Positions 45,385-57,100 of a stretch of DNA of 64,000 nucleotides are shown in pieces; within the stretch, counting starts at the first letter, position 1; the number at the start of each line of letters is the position of its first letter. The notes below the pieces were generated by a model that made no database searches, was not told the origin of the DNA, and saw nothing but the letters and a program-made list of their open reading frames with translations. A program made the translations under genes and the position numbers. The DNA is from Neurospora tetraspora (Eukaryota > Ascomycota > Sordariomycetes > Sordariales > Sordariaceae), in assembly GCF_033439725.1 (NCBI RefSeq), contig NW_026944387.1, forward strand, positions 3,162,001-3,226,000. Reading direction: 5' to 3'.

Positions 45385-47712
45385 CCGGCCGATCCGCCCA
45401 AACTCCCTGCCCTTAAAAGAGATGAAAATGGCGAAGAAGTTAGCGACCACCTAGGCAAAGCAGACATCCTCGTCGAGCGCTTCTTCCCAGCGGTCGAAGT
45501 GCCCACCGACCACCTATCCGACTGGACTTCAGAGCCACCAGACGACGATCGACCACAAGTCGACATCCCAGAGCTAGTCACAGCAGAAGATATCCACAGC
45601 GTCCTCTCTACGGTAGCGCCGAACAAGGCGCCAGGCGACGACTGGCTCTTAAACAAGTTCCTGAAGGCATGTGGGGACCCCTTTAAGGAAGCGATGGCAG
45701 TCCTGGCGACGGCCAGCTTCCGCTTCGGGTACTTCCCACAAAGGTTTAAGAACGCACGGGTAGTTGTCCTAAAAAAGCCCGGTAAATCAGCCGACCAGCA
45801 GCGACTGGCCGGGGCATGGCGACCGATATCACTCCTAAGTAGTGTGGGGAAGATTCTAGAGGCGTTAATCGCTAAGCGGTTGATGTCGGCAGCAGAGAAC
45901 TTCGCCCTCCTCCCGGAGGGCCAAATGGGCAATAGACCAGGGCGTTCGACAGAGTTCGCTATCCGCGTCGTTACCGATGCGGTCCACACAGTGTGGAAAC
46001 TCCAGGCCACAACATCACTAATGCTCCTTGACCTCAAAGGCGCGTTCGATAGAGTCAACCACCGATGGCTGCTCCATACCTTATGGGAAATGCGTCTTCC
46101 GCGGTGGCTACTATGGTGGATCTATAGCTTCCTTTCATCGAGGAAGGGTTCACTGTTTTTCGACGATGAGTTATCACCACCGTACGACATTACGTCGGTG
46201 GTGCCACAAGGATCCCCCCTCTCACCCATCCTTTTCCTCCTTTTCATTACGCCGCTCTATACCAAGCTAAAAACCATCCCGAACGCAATTACCGTCGGGT
46301 TTGCCGATGACACTAATATCCTGGCGGTAGCAAAGACGACTGAGGAGAACTGCAGAACTCTCCAAGCTGCTTGGGAAGTCTGTACCGAATGGGCAAGGGA
46401 GCGAGGGATGGAATTCGAAGCGAGCAAGACGGAGTTGATGCACTTTACCCGGACAAGGAAGCCACGAGAAGAGACTCTCCGGATCGGGGAGACCGTCCTA
46501 GAACCGGCAGAATCCGCAAGGTTCCTAGGCGTTTGGTTAGACAGGAAACTCAACTTTAAGGCCCACGCTCAGGCCATAAAGAAGAAGATGGCGACGCAGA
46601 CCTTCGCGTTAACACGGCTAGCGGCAAAGACATGGGGCTGCTCCTTTGAACGAGCCCGGCAGATCTATACGAAGGTGATTCGAAGCGCAATAGCCTACGG
46701 CGCATCGGCATATCATCAACCGACGGAGCTATACGGGAAAGCCCGGGGAATTGCAACCCAGCTGGCGAAACATCAGACCAAGTGCCTAAGGGTAATGGCG
46801 GGGGCATACAAAGCGACCCCGATAAGAAACTTGGAAACCGAAACGTACTGCCCGCCGATCGACCTTTACCTAAATAAACGGGTAAGAGCCTTCGAAGAAA
46901 GAATTGCTCGGACGGACCAAGCAGAGTTCGTTAGGGGGACAGCTGCATGGGTAGCCGGTTGCATTCAGGAGAGGTCCCGACGACGGACTTCCCCTCCCAA
47001 AGACCTACCGGAAAGCGGAGTGGCCAAAGCCCAATGGGCCGAGAGATGGGCGCCCACCGCCGACCTAGCAGAGGAAACAACGCCGCAAGACGCGCCGCAC
47101 GATACGCAGCAGGGCACGCCGTATCAGGAAGAGCCATCGGCCAAAGATAGGGAGCGGTGGTTAGAGAAAGCAACAAGGAGGGAATGGATCGCAAGGTGGG
47201 AGATGCAGACAGCGGCGGCAGTCTCCAAGGCGGGACGACGCTACCAGTTGACGATCGCTGACCTATACCCAAAGTTCGACGGGACTTCGATAAGGAGACA
47301 TATGGTCGGCTCCAGAAAGAAAAGGTGGCGCAGAGAGGCTGAGGGCGAAGACCTTCGCCCCCTCTCTAAAGCCAAAAGCTCACTCCTCATCCAAGCGCGG
47401 ACAGAAGTAATCGGGCTCCGGTCCTTCTTATTTAAAAGGAAGGTCCCCGATATCGAAACACCGTACTGCTCTTGCGGGACGGGCAAGGAGACCTTTGCAC
47501 ACTTGGTTTACGACTGTCTATGGACGTTCAACCAACGAATGAGGGAAGAAGAGTGGCCGCACAGCCAAGAGCAACTGGCTGTATACTTGGACGACGGAGA
47601 GCAGGCCGACCGCCTCCTCGGTTGGGTATTGAGATTGGGACGGCTCCGAGAGTACCGTCTAGCAGTTGAGTTGGAGGAGGAAGGAGTCGGCGAAGCCGAC
47701 CCTCAGGGATAA
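45385..47712 (+). CDS. LINE ORF2, C-terminal part: reverse transcriptase and zinc motif
   Basis: In frame with the endonuclease after the TGA; the first ATG is at 45499, from which residues are counted. RT blocks appear in order: NKAPGDDWLLNKFL, WRPISLLSSVGKILEALI, QMGNRPGRSTEFAI, LDLKGAFDRVNH, VPQGSPLSPILFLLFI, and GFADDTNILA with catalytic D270-D271 (46306-46311). A thumb/linker follows. Near the C-terminus YCSCGTGKETFAHLVYDC (about residues 656-673) is the CCHC-type motif of this LINE group. I see no RNase H signature between RT and this motif. Without the TGA, ORF2 would be 1155 residues, a normal length. Confidence 0.92.
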   Translation, partial: PADPPKLPALKRDENGEEVSDHLGKADILVERFFPAVEVPTDHLSDWTSEPPDDDRPQVDIPELVTAEDIHSVLSTVAPNKAPGDDWLLNKFLKACGDPFKEAMAVLATASFRFGYFPQRFKNARVVVLKKPGKSADQQRLAGAWRPISLLSSVGKILEALIAKRLMSAAENFALLPEGQMGNRPGRSTEFAIRVVTDAVHTVWKLQATTSLMLLDLKGAFDRVNHRWLLHTLWEMRLPRWLLWWIYSFLSSRKGSLFFDDELSPPYDITSVVPQGSPLSPILFLLFITPLYTKLKTIPNAITVGFADDTNILAVAKTTEENCRTLQAAWEVCTEWARERGMEFEASKTELMHFTRTRKPREETLRIGETVLEPAESARFLGVWLDRKLNFKAHAQAIKKKMATQTFALTRLAAKTWGCSFERARQIYTKVIRSAIAYGASAYHQPTELYGKARGIATQLAKHQTKCLRVMAGAYKATPIRNLETETYCPPIDLYLNKRVRAFEERIARTDQAEFVRGTAAWVAGCIQERSRRRTSPPKDLPESGVAKAQWAERWAPTADLAEETTPQDAPHDTQQGTPYQEEPSAKDRERWLEKATRREWIARWEMQTAAAVSKAGRRYQLTIADLYPKFDGTSIRRHMVGSRKKRWRREAEGEDLRPLSKAKSSLLIQARTEVIGLRSFLFKRKVPDIETPYCSCGTGKETFAHLVYDCLWTFNQRMREEEWPHSQEQLAVYLDDGEQADRLLGWVLRLGRLREYRLAVELEEEGVGEADPQG

Positions 47713-47950
47713 CACATCAGTCGATGGTAAGATATCGGCGATGCGTTAACGTCATTATTCACCGAGCGGTGGGTGAGCACCGCTACGGTAGGAAACGCAG
47801 GTGCCGGCCTCGCGGCCGGGCAAGGGGCGGGGGTTTTTATCCGGCAGACGGAAGTATGTACGGTTTTCCCTCCGAAAATAGGTGAAGGACCCCATGCCCA
47901 TCGGGCGCTTAGTATATAGTTACTAGCATAGGGAATAAGACTACTATCAC
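47713..47950 (+). ncRNA. LINE 3' UTR with two stem-loops
   Basis: agcggtg/caccgct (7 bp, loop of 6) at 47765-47784 and ccggcc/ggccgg (6 bp, loop of 4) at 47804-47819. The last ~120 bases are conserved in the truncated copies at 1-545, 10411-10530 and 31443-31879. In LINEs the 3' end is what the reverse transcriptase recognises on its own RNA, so this conservation and structure suggest that role. Confidence 0.65.
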
Positions 47951-47966
47951 TATCGCCGTAAAACCG
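47951..47966 (+). repeat. Target-site duplication, 3' side of the LINE
   Basis: tatcgccgtaaaaccg, exact copy of 42482-42497. Confidence 0.95.
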
Positions 47967-50900
47967 GAATTATTTCACGAAATTAACCCCGTTATTAAAG
48001 AAAGCGAAGAAAAGGAAGAGGGCTTAGGCCCAACGCTAATTGTACTATAAATAAAAAATAATATCTCGAAATTAGTATTTATATAATATAAATTCGTTAA
48101 AATACCCGAATTAGAATTAGCTTAGTAATCCTCGCGTATTTATTAGATCTTAATCGAATAATTTAAATAATATTATAAAAAATATTATATTTTATTCGTA
48201 ATAACGAAGGCCGGATCCTTTAAATTATTTAATATTTACCGGTATAGTTTTCAATATTTTTAAAAAATTATACGAAGTTATATACCGATAATAGATATAA
48301 GGGAAGCCGAAATTCCTTTGGATATTTTGAAAATACTAATATTATTAGAAAATTTAAAAGACAAAGAACGCTAAAAAATCGAAGCGATATAAATCTAGGA
48401 ATAAAACAAAAGTAGTAAATATTATAAGGAAGGGGGAAAGTAAAATAGTAATTCAAACTAAAACAAAATTAGAAAAGCTAAAAAAATAAAAATACGAATA
48501 ATATAGAATTCGATATCCTATTATTAATCCAAATAATTATATTAATATTTTTCGACCTACTTACCCTTTTTCGGAATCTCGCAATTTCTAATATTAAGAA
48601 ACGAACTTATTCTGGCCCTAATTATTTTATCGATATACTCTACGAATTCCTCAAATTATAAGCTTGGTTATCGTTAATAAATTCTACGTCTAATCGATAT
48701 ACTTATATTATTCTCGATTTAAATAACAACATTAAAAGGCCCGCAATATTTCTTAGCGACTAAATTTGTTACTATTATATTAAAACTTAATATATACTCG
48801 TATATAATAACGTTCCTAACGAATATATTCATACTAAAGTATATATCAGCCGAATATATAGTATTGAATTCGATTATGAGAAAAGTTTATATACGACGGA
48901 AGTGGATCGGTTATATTTGTAAATATACGAAGCGTATAGACGCAGGGCTATTATATTAGAAAGCTTCAATATTATATTAGAGTAAAATGAACGGGAATTA
49001 ATTCTATTATTAAAACTAATATATATTTTTTAAAATTAAAGTATATTCCTATATCGAGGCGGATATATATATAAATCGATATTTTAACGAAGATTATACC
49101 GACCGTAATATTCTAATTATTAAGCTAAAATTAAATAAAGTATTAAAACCGCGGCCAATATTTCCTAAATATAATAATTTAATCTATAAAATTAAATAGG
49201 ATAAAAATACCTACTATTATATAGTACGACGTATAATTAATCGATCTACCCGGAAGATTATACCCTCATATTGTACTTATTCTATTCGAATAAAGTTTAA
49301 ATATAATTATTAGTTTCGTAATTATTTTTTAGAATAAGATAAAGATTGCGATAGAGCCGTTCTTATAATATTATTTCTATATATCAATTTTATCGATAAA
49401 TTTAGCATTTTCTATAATTGGTACCGCATTTTAATAGGGTTCTACTTTATACTAATCAAACTATTATTAGAAAAAAGGATAAAACTAAGGAGTATTTTTC
49501 CCCTACTCCTTAGACTTTACGGGTTTAACTTCTAAGATATAATAAAGGCTATAAAAATAATAGTATAGTTCGACGAGGGTATTATTATAGATATTAGAGG
49601 TAAAGGTAAAGTACGCCTTTATATATTTATAATGTACTATATTAGTAATATACTAGAATAGGTAGAAAATATTAGATTTAAAGGTCTATACAGTATCAAA
49701 TCCTATCTTTATTACTTTATATTTTCAATTATCGAAAAAAATAGCCGAGACCCAAATATATAAATTAATTTCGATATTATTAAATACGGTCGATATTATT
49801 TATAAATATTAGAAATGTAGTATTATATAGTATTATTGAATATTATTACCGAAAAAGTATATAGTAGGGTATTAACGTACTGTTTTTAGTACTTTCCCAA
49901 TTATTATTTATATTAAATATTATTCTAAGTCAGCTATTAGATATAGTATATTTAGAATTTAATAATATATTGAATTTAGTATATACATTTCTTATTAAAT
50001 TAATTTTAACCTTTATAATAAAGGTAAATTATATTATATAATTACGTTTATAACTCTATTCCCCGGCTTAAGTACACTTTTAGTCCGTTTAATATTATTT
50101 GAAAAGTTTAAGATATTAGACTATAATCGTTAATTTGCTATTATACTAACATTATTAATATATTAATTTAAAAAAGATTATATTAACTTAAAGTTCTATA
50201 CTAAAATATAAGAAGCAATAGGGCCCGACCGGGATCTAATAGAATTTATTATCGAAATTATAATTAAGTTGGCTAAAAGTGTATTACTTTTTATAGGAGT
50301 AAAACCCCCTAAAAAAAGATTATTACAAAATAATTAACATTATTTTCGAAGTTCGATATATATTTAATTAATTCTATATGTTCGTATCGGTTGCTATTAC
50401 GTTATTTGCAGCTACTTCGATTATCGGAACCCCGGTTAGTACGTTAATATTAAATACCGAGGCGGGCGACGGCGACGTTGATAGAAGGTTAAAAAATTTA
50501 AATAGTAAATTAATAGGGTATTTTAATAATATTCTACGACCGAAGGTCTATATCGGTATATACTATTTAATATTCGCGAAGGAGTAGGGTCTTCTAATGA
50601 ATTATAATATATTAATAAGCGAGGACATATACCTGTAAATGTAGAATAGAACGCAAAGTTTCTAGACGTACCTGCGTATTATCACTTAATTCAATATTTC
50701 GTTGGATATAGTTAAAACCGTAGCAAGCGGGATAGGGAAGTAGGGAATCAAATAGTTCTTAAATATTATTATATTTACTGATCTTTGTTAATAGATACTT
50801 TAAGAAACGAATATACGAAATTAACTATTCGAATACCGAAAAGATATTATTAATAAAGATGAATATTTAGTAAACCTTGCGCCTTATTTTATTCAATATA

Positions 50901-53180
50901 TTCTAATACGAAGATGGCGACCCCTAATTAATAATATAGCTAACGGAATTAAATTAAAAATATCTTACCCTATTCGATAAGGTATTGTCTTATTTTAATT
51001 AGGTTGAAATAGACGAATCGTAGAAGCTCGAATCCGAATTTAAAGTAGGCTAATTTATAGATAATAATTATTTATCCCCCAGAATTATTAACAAAATTAT
51101 TAATACCGAGGTAGTAGTTAAATATATAGCTAATAAAAGTTAAAAGTTATTACGCGTAAGTATATTAGATGATATAATAGCGTAATAGACCATACTCTTA
51201 CGATAAGTATATTATTACAATTATAGTATACAGGCTGGCTACCTAGAATTCTTCGAGATTCGATATATTTAGTAGGTTAAGAAATTCGCCTTTATAAATA
51301 AGTACGTACCTCCAGTTTATTGGATCCTGGTTCAATCCTCCCTAGTTGGGTAATAGTGATACTATTAATAGGAAATTAGTGATCGTACCCGGCGCCAATT
51401 TAAAAAAGACAGTAATTTTTATTTTAACTACTAGTTATACTACTAAACCCTATTATATCTATTATTTAAATATATTATTCAAAATACTAGTTAATTCTAC
51501 GTATTTAAAAGGTAGTTTAGTTATCCCGGACCTATACGCTATTAACTATTATTTATATTAATTAGCTATGTCTACTATATTTAATTTCCTATATAAAATC
51601 GCGAAAAATCTATACCCTAAATTCCCCGCCCTATGTACTACCGCGTATTACCTATAGCGGTATAACCTTCAACCCAATATATAAATACCGGCCGATATAA
51701 TATACTATATAATTATTATAATAGCGTATATAATGCGCGGTAGGCGTTTAATAATTATATTTAGTATATTTTCACGTCGGATCGTAGTATTTTATGATGT
51801 CTAATATCGCTACCTATTATATCGTCGGCATTGTAGCAATAGATGTACCTTTATTAATAGTATATTAATTAATAACTTTCTCTACGTTTCTACTTAATAG
51901 GGCTTCTAATAAGCGATTTAAATTTAAATACGGCGATTATATTTAATACTTCTCTAGAGGTAATAATAAATACCAATTCGGCCCCATAGACCACGTCTTT
52001 ATATAATACTATATGAACGCGAAATATATTTTTACTTTAATTACGCTAATTAACTCTATTGATATTAAGTATTATATTTTAGACTTAGAAATTATAGAGA
52101 AGCGGAGGACGACCCGGTTATTATTACCCTTATTACTATTCGGCTTATATTTATATATATAATTCGTATAGATAGAGTAGGAATTATATAGGTTAATTGG
52201 GATATATATACCCTATAAGCCGATATTTCAATACCCGAATAATATTCGAGCAAAAAATCGATATCTATTCTAACGGTGTTATCCCGAGCTATAATCTATA
52301 ATAAATGTATATGTAGGAATTGTTAAAGTCGTAAATTTCCTCTATAAATTTTACTATAATACTAATATATTGTATTGACTTTACTTCATATATACATTAT
52401 ACGGAGGTCGATAACAATATGTTTTTTATTAATTATAGAAGTAGAGTTATAATATCGATAAACGTACTCTACACCGAATATTATATACAGTGAGCAATAG
52501 CTATACCGATACCTTAATATATATTAGTATTGGGCATGGATAGTTTAGTATTTATAAAGACCAAGACGTAATGTAAATAAACGTATATACGCTTCTATTT
52601 ATATTAGTAAATCCCGAAATAAAAATTTAAGTAACAAATACTAATAATTAGTGTTAGGAAATAAATACTTATCTAATCTTTAATCCTATATCGCGGATTA
52701 AATGCCCGGTGTACGGCCGATTACCTTTATATACGAGCGGGATCTCCGATCTTTTATCCTATATTTATTATTATTAATCCTATATACTATGTATGTACGT
52801 ATACGTAATAACGTAATAGCGTAATAGTGAAGTTATTAAAGTAATGTCCTAATTAGCTTTTTTATTGTATTCTAGTAGTATTTACTATAGTACCTCTATT
52901 ACGATTATAATTCTCGCTTGTAGTATCGCTGATTAGAGATGTTAATATATGGGATGAGTAATAGGTCGATTATATTTATATATACGAACCGCGGAACCGG
53001 GCGCTAGAGATCTTATAGCAATTGAATTAAGATATTTCTTTTTCATTATTTTTCTGTCTCTCGCTTTCCTTTTGACTCTTATGAATCTCTCGTTAATAAT
53101 TGATAATATAATGATCTTATATTAGTCCGCGTATTTAAATGCGTATATATTCATTTAAGTATGTATTTTTTTAAGTGTAT
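47967..53180 (+). pseudogene. Decayed DNA-transposase-like region (Tnp2/Plavaka-like?)
   Basis: Long protein-like plus-strand sequence with RIP-type stops. The most informative part is 49130-49720: RPIFPKYNN, then IFPLLLRLYGFNF.DIIKAI (about 49490-49550), FDEGIIIDI (about 49570-49595) and ISNILE.VENIRFKG (about 49640-49690). From memory these resemble blocks of large fungal transposon proteins related to Tnp2/Plavaka (FPLTLGPHGSNF.DV, then GDMPQQ.EN.GF), but I cannot verify this. 51900-52130 has another better preserved stretch with IIEKRRTTRLLLPLLLFGL. 52650-53180 has no recognisable content. It may be continuous with 40053-42481 across the LINE. Confidence 0.4.
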
Positions 53181-53199
53181 ATTCGTTTATTATATATAC

Positions 53200-53640
53200 G
53201 ACCGTGGTGATAGCTTTAATCGCATATAAATAATGCGACTGTGCGTTCGTGGGGTGGGTATTTAATCCGGTCTGTAGCCGTGCGACCGTGCGACTGTGCA
53301 GCCGTGTAGCCGTGTAGCTACCCGCCAGCGTGGTCCGTGTTGTAAGTGTAATTGCGGTGTTGGATTGGGGGCGCGGTCGAAAAGCGTAACCGTTAGCGTG
53401 GTTCGTGTATGGATTGGGGTCGTGGGATTGGGGTCGGGATTGGGGTCGGGGTTAGGATTCGGGGTTCGGGAGGAATATAAATTACTAGATGAAATATACC
53501 TGGGTACTATACGTATAGTTGTAAGCGTGATGGGCCGCCTCCTATCCGTATATCTAGTCTGTATACCCGCGTTAGTACGGACTAGCGGTCCTAGCGCACG
53601 CTTTAGCGGGTTTTTGGGGGGCTAGCTCCTAGGAACCGGA
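53200..53640 (+). repeat. Unmutated GC-rich island with two tandem arrays
   Basis: 53276-53325: degenerate ~10-bp gYcgtgcgac/agccgtgta units. 53411-53470: ggattggggtcg repeated perfectly at 53411, 53425 and 53437, with degenerate copies after. An open frame (53296-53625) spans it, but its product is a repeat translation with no domain, so I do not call a gene. Confidence 0.55.
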
Positions 53641-53679
53641 CCTTAGGAATTTGATTAATGAGAGGGCTCCTTCAGGGTG

Positions 53680-53760
53680 TCTAGGTTAGATAACTAGACA
53701 GTCCTATAATTATAGTTAATACTAGACATCCCCCATCTAGCCTAGATGCCCTCCCTATAA
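53680..53760. repeat. Foldback related to 32311-32394
   Basis: tctaggttaga (53680-53690) and tctagcctaga (53736-53746) in inverted orientation, with outer gggtg / ccctcc and inner actagaca words. It has the same 11-bp core as the four-copy foldback 21 kb to the left. Confidence 0.6.
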
Positions 53761-54100
53761 TACCGCTGCGGTAATTATTAAAACGCTCTATTTATCTACG
53801 CTAACGTCTTATCATTATTATATAATTTTATCCGAATTAGGGAAACTGAATAAGGGGCTGCCTATAAAAGTCCTATAGTGTAGTAAAGTAAAGAAATTAA
53901 AGTATAAGTAAGTTTCGGGCTATCCTTCGGAGTAGGCTTAGGAGATTCGTTCTTTAAAAATTGAGGGTGGGGTTCGCGCTGTAAGTCCTGAACTCTTTTT
54001 TTACTAAATTTTCATTTATGTTTCACTTTTTATTTAATTTGGCGCTTCGTCGAGTTAATACTGGTGCCGGTATTGGCAATACTGGAAATCCGGGTATTGG
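53760..54100. other. Intergenic spacer
   Basis: Mixed sequence with no coding frame. Around 53900-54060 it is less mutated and could be the 3' LTR region of the chromovirus to its right, but no matching second LTR was found near 61 kb. Confidence 0.3.
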
Positions 54101-57100
54101 GGAGTCGTTATCTTTATCTTTGGCCTTCTACTATACTTTCTAACCTTTTTTGAAATTGATATAAGGAGGGCCTAGTTTTGGCCGTCTTTTATGAAGCTCC
54201 TATACTAATTCGTTATATCTATTTAAGTTAGTAACCGGCTACTAGTTAGGCGGGTAGTAAATTTATTTTATTTAGTAATACTAATAGCCTTCGATCTTTT
54301 AATAATCTAATAAAGTTTCGAACTCCCAACGTCTATCTTCTATAAAATCGTCGGTTTTAGTAACTACTATACTCTTATTTACTTTTACGTCCGTAATTAA
54401 ATTTAATTACCCTAGCAAGCTTTTAATATAAGATTTAGTTCGAAATACATTAATAATATAAATTACTTTTATATTCTTTAGTAATAATAATTCTAATAAA
54501 TAAGAATCTACTTTTATTACTTGGAATAGACCCTTAAGCCTTAGTAATAACTTCGCCGTCGGCCGCCCTATAGCGTAATTTTATATATTAAATATTACTA
54601 TATCACTTAGCCTATATTTAAAGGCGTTTATCCTCTTTATATTAACTCCCGCCTTATACCAATCTCATACTTACTATAATAAAGTAATTAATTTATCCCA
54701 GACCGCCCTAAACCGCTCTACGATTTTATTTACCTTAAAAATCTACTTTCATTAATTTAAAGAGGTATTAAGAAGCATCTGTTTCGTTAATTCTATCCCT
54801 ATTCGAGGGTAGAAGCTATAATTAGCGAAAAACGATAATACCCCCGTAGTAATAGACTGGAGGTTATTACCTTAGAATTCGGTTAATACTAACTAATTTA
54901 CCTAATTATTTTAAACCTAATTAACGAACGTTTTTAAATATTATTCCATTTCCGCATTAATACTCTTCATTTAACCATTTATCTCCTTATAATATAATAT
55001 AAAAACTTTCAATTTAATACCCAATTTATTAAATATTTATTTCCAAAACGTAAATATAAATTACATTCCCGTACCCGAAATAATAGGATTTAATAAACTA
55101 TAGAATATATAAATATAATCGATAAATTTCTCTACTAATTCCTCTATTATCAAACCTTCATAGGAGATAAAGTATTGTATTTTAATCAATCTATCGATTA
55201 TAATAACGACGTATTAATATACTAATCCCTTGCCCCCCCTTATTAATTTGGGTAGCAATATTACGTAATTAATAGAAATATCCCGCCAAGGAATATTAAG
55301 TAGTAGCAACGGCTTTAGGAAGCCCGCTAGTACTATCCTTAATAATTTAGTCTTCAAATAAGATAAATATCCCCTACAATACATATTTATGACTATCGAC
55401 AATCCTAGCCACCAGTATATACGATTCATTATATTTAAAGTCTTATCCTCACCCGAATACCCCCCTAGCGCTAAAATATATATTCTATAAATTAATTCTA
55501 ATTGAATTTTGTTATCGTCTAATAGTACGATTACCCTATCCTTAAATATAGTTATATTATTAACGAGGTAATATTCGGTAAACGGGATGTGTATAACTTT
55601 CTTAAAGTATTTTAACTAGTAATTACCGTCCTTAATAGCTATTATAATATCCGCTATTACCGCTAAATTACTATAAGATCGTAATATTAAATTATCCGTA
55701 TAAACTCTCGAATTGTTATCCTCATCGTTACCCTCGCCCTCGCCTTCTAAAGTGTAGATTATTAGAGGTTCTCCCGTATTTAATATAACGTTGATACAGA
55801 ACTCCCCTCCTTCGCCTTCCGTATCTATAATATCCCCGAAAGACTTATTGAAACGGTTCGGATCGATTAACGGCTTCTTTCTAACCTATAGTCTATCGTC
55901 CGCTATATCCCTTAGGACGTGCTCCGGGTTCTTATTTAAGGCATTTGGGCGTATATTTATTAACTCCGGTCTATGTTTAATTATAAAGTTAAACCGTAAT
56001 AAAAATTCTAATTAACGTATATACTTTAGCGTAAATTTCTTTATAGTACTAAAGGTTTTTTAATTTTTATAGTTTGTAATAATTTCGAAAGGCTATATAG
56101 TACCCTCTGTTTCCGGCCTTTATTCTTTTAATACTTTTATTATGGCTAGTAATTCTTCATTATAAATATTGTAATTATATTTCATTACCGTATATTTAAT
56201 TAAAAAGTAAGCTACTAAGTAAAGCTCCTTATCATTATATATTTATAATAATATATTACCCGAGGACTAGCTTAAGGTATTAACTTCGACTACTATTAAT
56301 TTCTCCTAATTATAGATTTTTAATACTAGGGCGGTTGTAAACGCGGATTTTAAATCTTAGAATACCTTTTTATATTTACTATCCTATTACTAATTTATAT
56401 CCTTTTTAATAATTCCTATGAAGGTTTAACTATAGAAGAGAATTTAATTATAAATCGTCGGTAGAAATTTATAAAGCTTAGGAATTACTATAATTACCGT
56501 TTAAATATTAGTACTTCCTAACAAATAATTACTTCTACCTTTTCTTAGTCTATTTCGATACCTTCTAGTATAATAATTAAATTTAAATACTTCGTACGTT
56601 AAATATAAAATTTATACTTATTAATATTAATTTATAACCTTACGTCAATTAACCGTTAAAATACTTCCTTAATATATTTGACGTAATCTTCATACGTCTT
56701 AAAGAAAATCAAGACGTCGTCGAAATATACTGTAGTATATATATTTAAAATATTGTATAAAATATTGTTAATAAAGTTCTAGCATAAAGCCGGAGCCCCT
56801 AATAAATTAAACGGATATACTAATAATTTATATAGTCTGAACCTTGTAATAAAAATTATTAATCATTTGTAGCCTTCCACTATACGAAATCTATTAAAGG
56901 TAGCGATAATATTTACTTTAATAAACTACTTTACCTTATAAATAGCGTCCAAAGTCTCTTTAATTAATAGTAATAAATACCGGTTCTTTAAAAAATTATT
57001 ATTAATACTTCTATAATCGACGTAAATTCTTATACTACTGCTTAATTTACGTATAAATAATATCGGGGAAACGACGTCGGATGTAAAAGGTTGGATAAAT

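Larger units (their letters stand above)
42498..47950 (+). mobile_element. Nearly intact Tad-like LINE (non-LTR retrotransposon)
   Basis: 5453 bp between perfect 16-bp duplications. It has a 109-bp 5' UTR, ORF1 (Gag-like, CCHC knuckles), ORF2 (AP endonuclease, reverse transcriptase, C-terminal zinc motif) and a 238-bp 3' UTR with two hairpins. The layout fits the Tad1 group of fungal LINEs. GC content is high and RIP damage minimal, in contrast to everything around it. Only two lesions are seen: a one-base frameshift in ORF1 and one TGA in ORF2. There is no poly(A) tail; the end is gaataagactactatcac. It is the youngest large insertion in the window. Confidence 0.93.

Noticed and set aside
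45117-46058. 313-residue minus-strand ORF inside the LINE
   Set aside because: Antisense to the linker and RT of ORF2, where clear domains exist on the plus strand; its Ser/Arg-rich composition is typical of an antisense frame.
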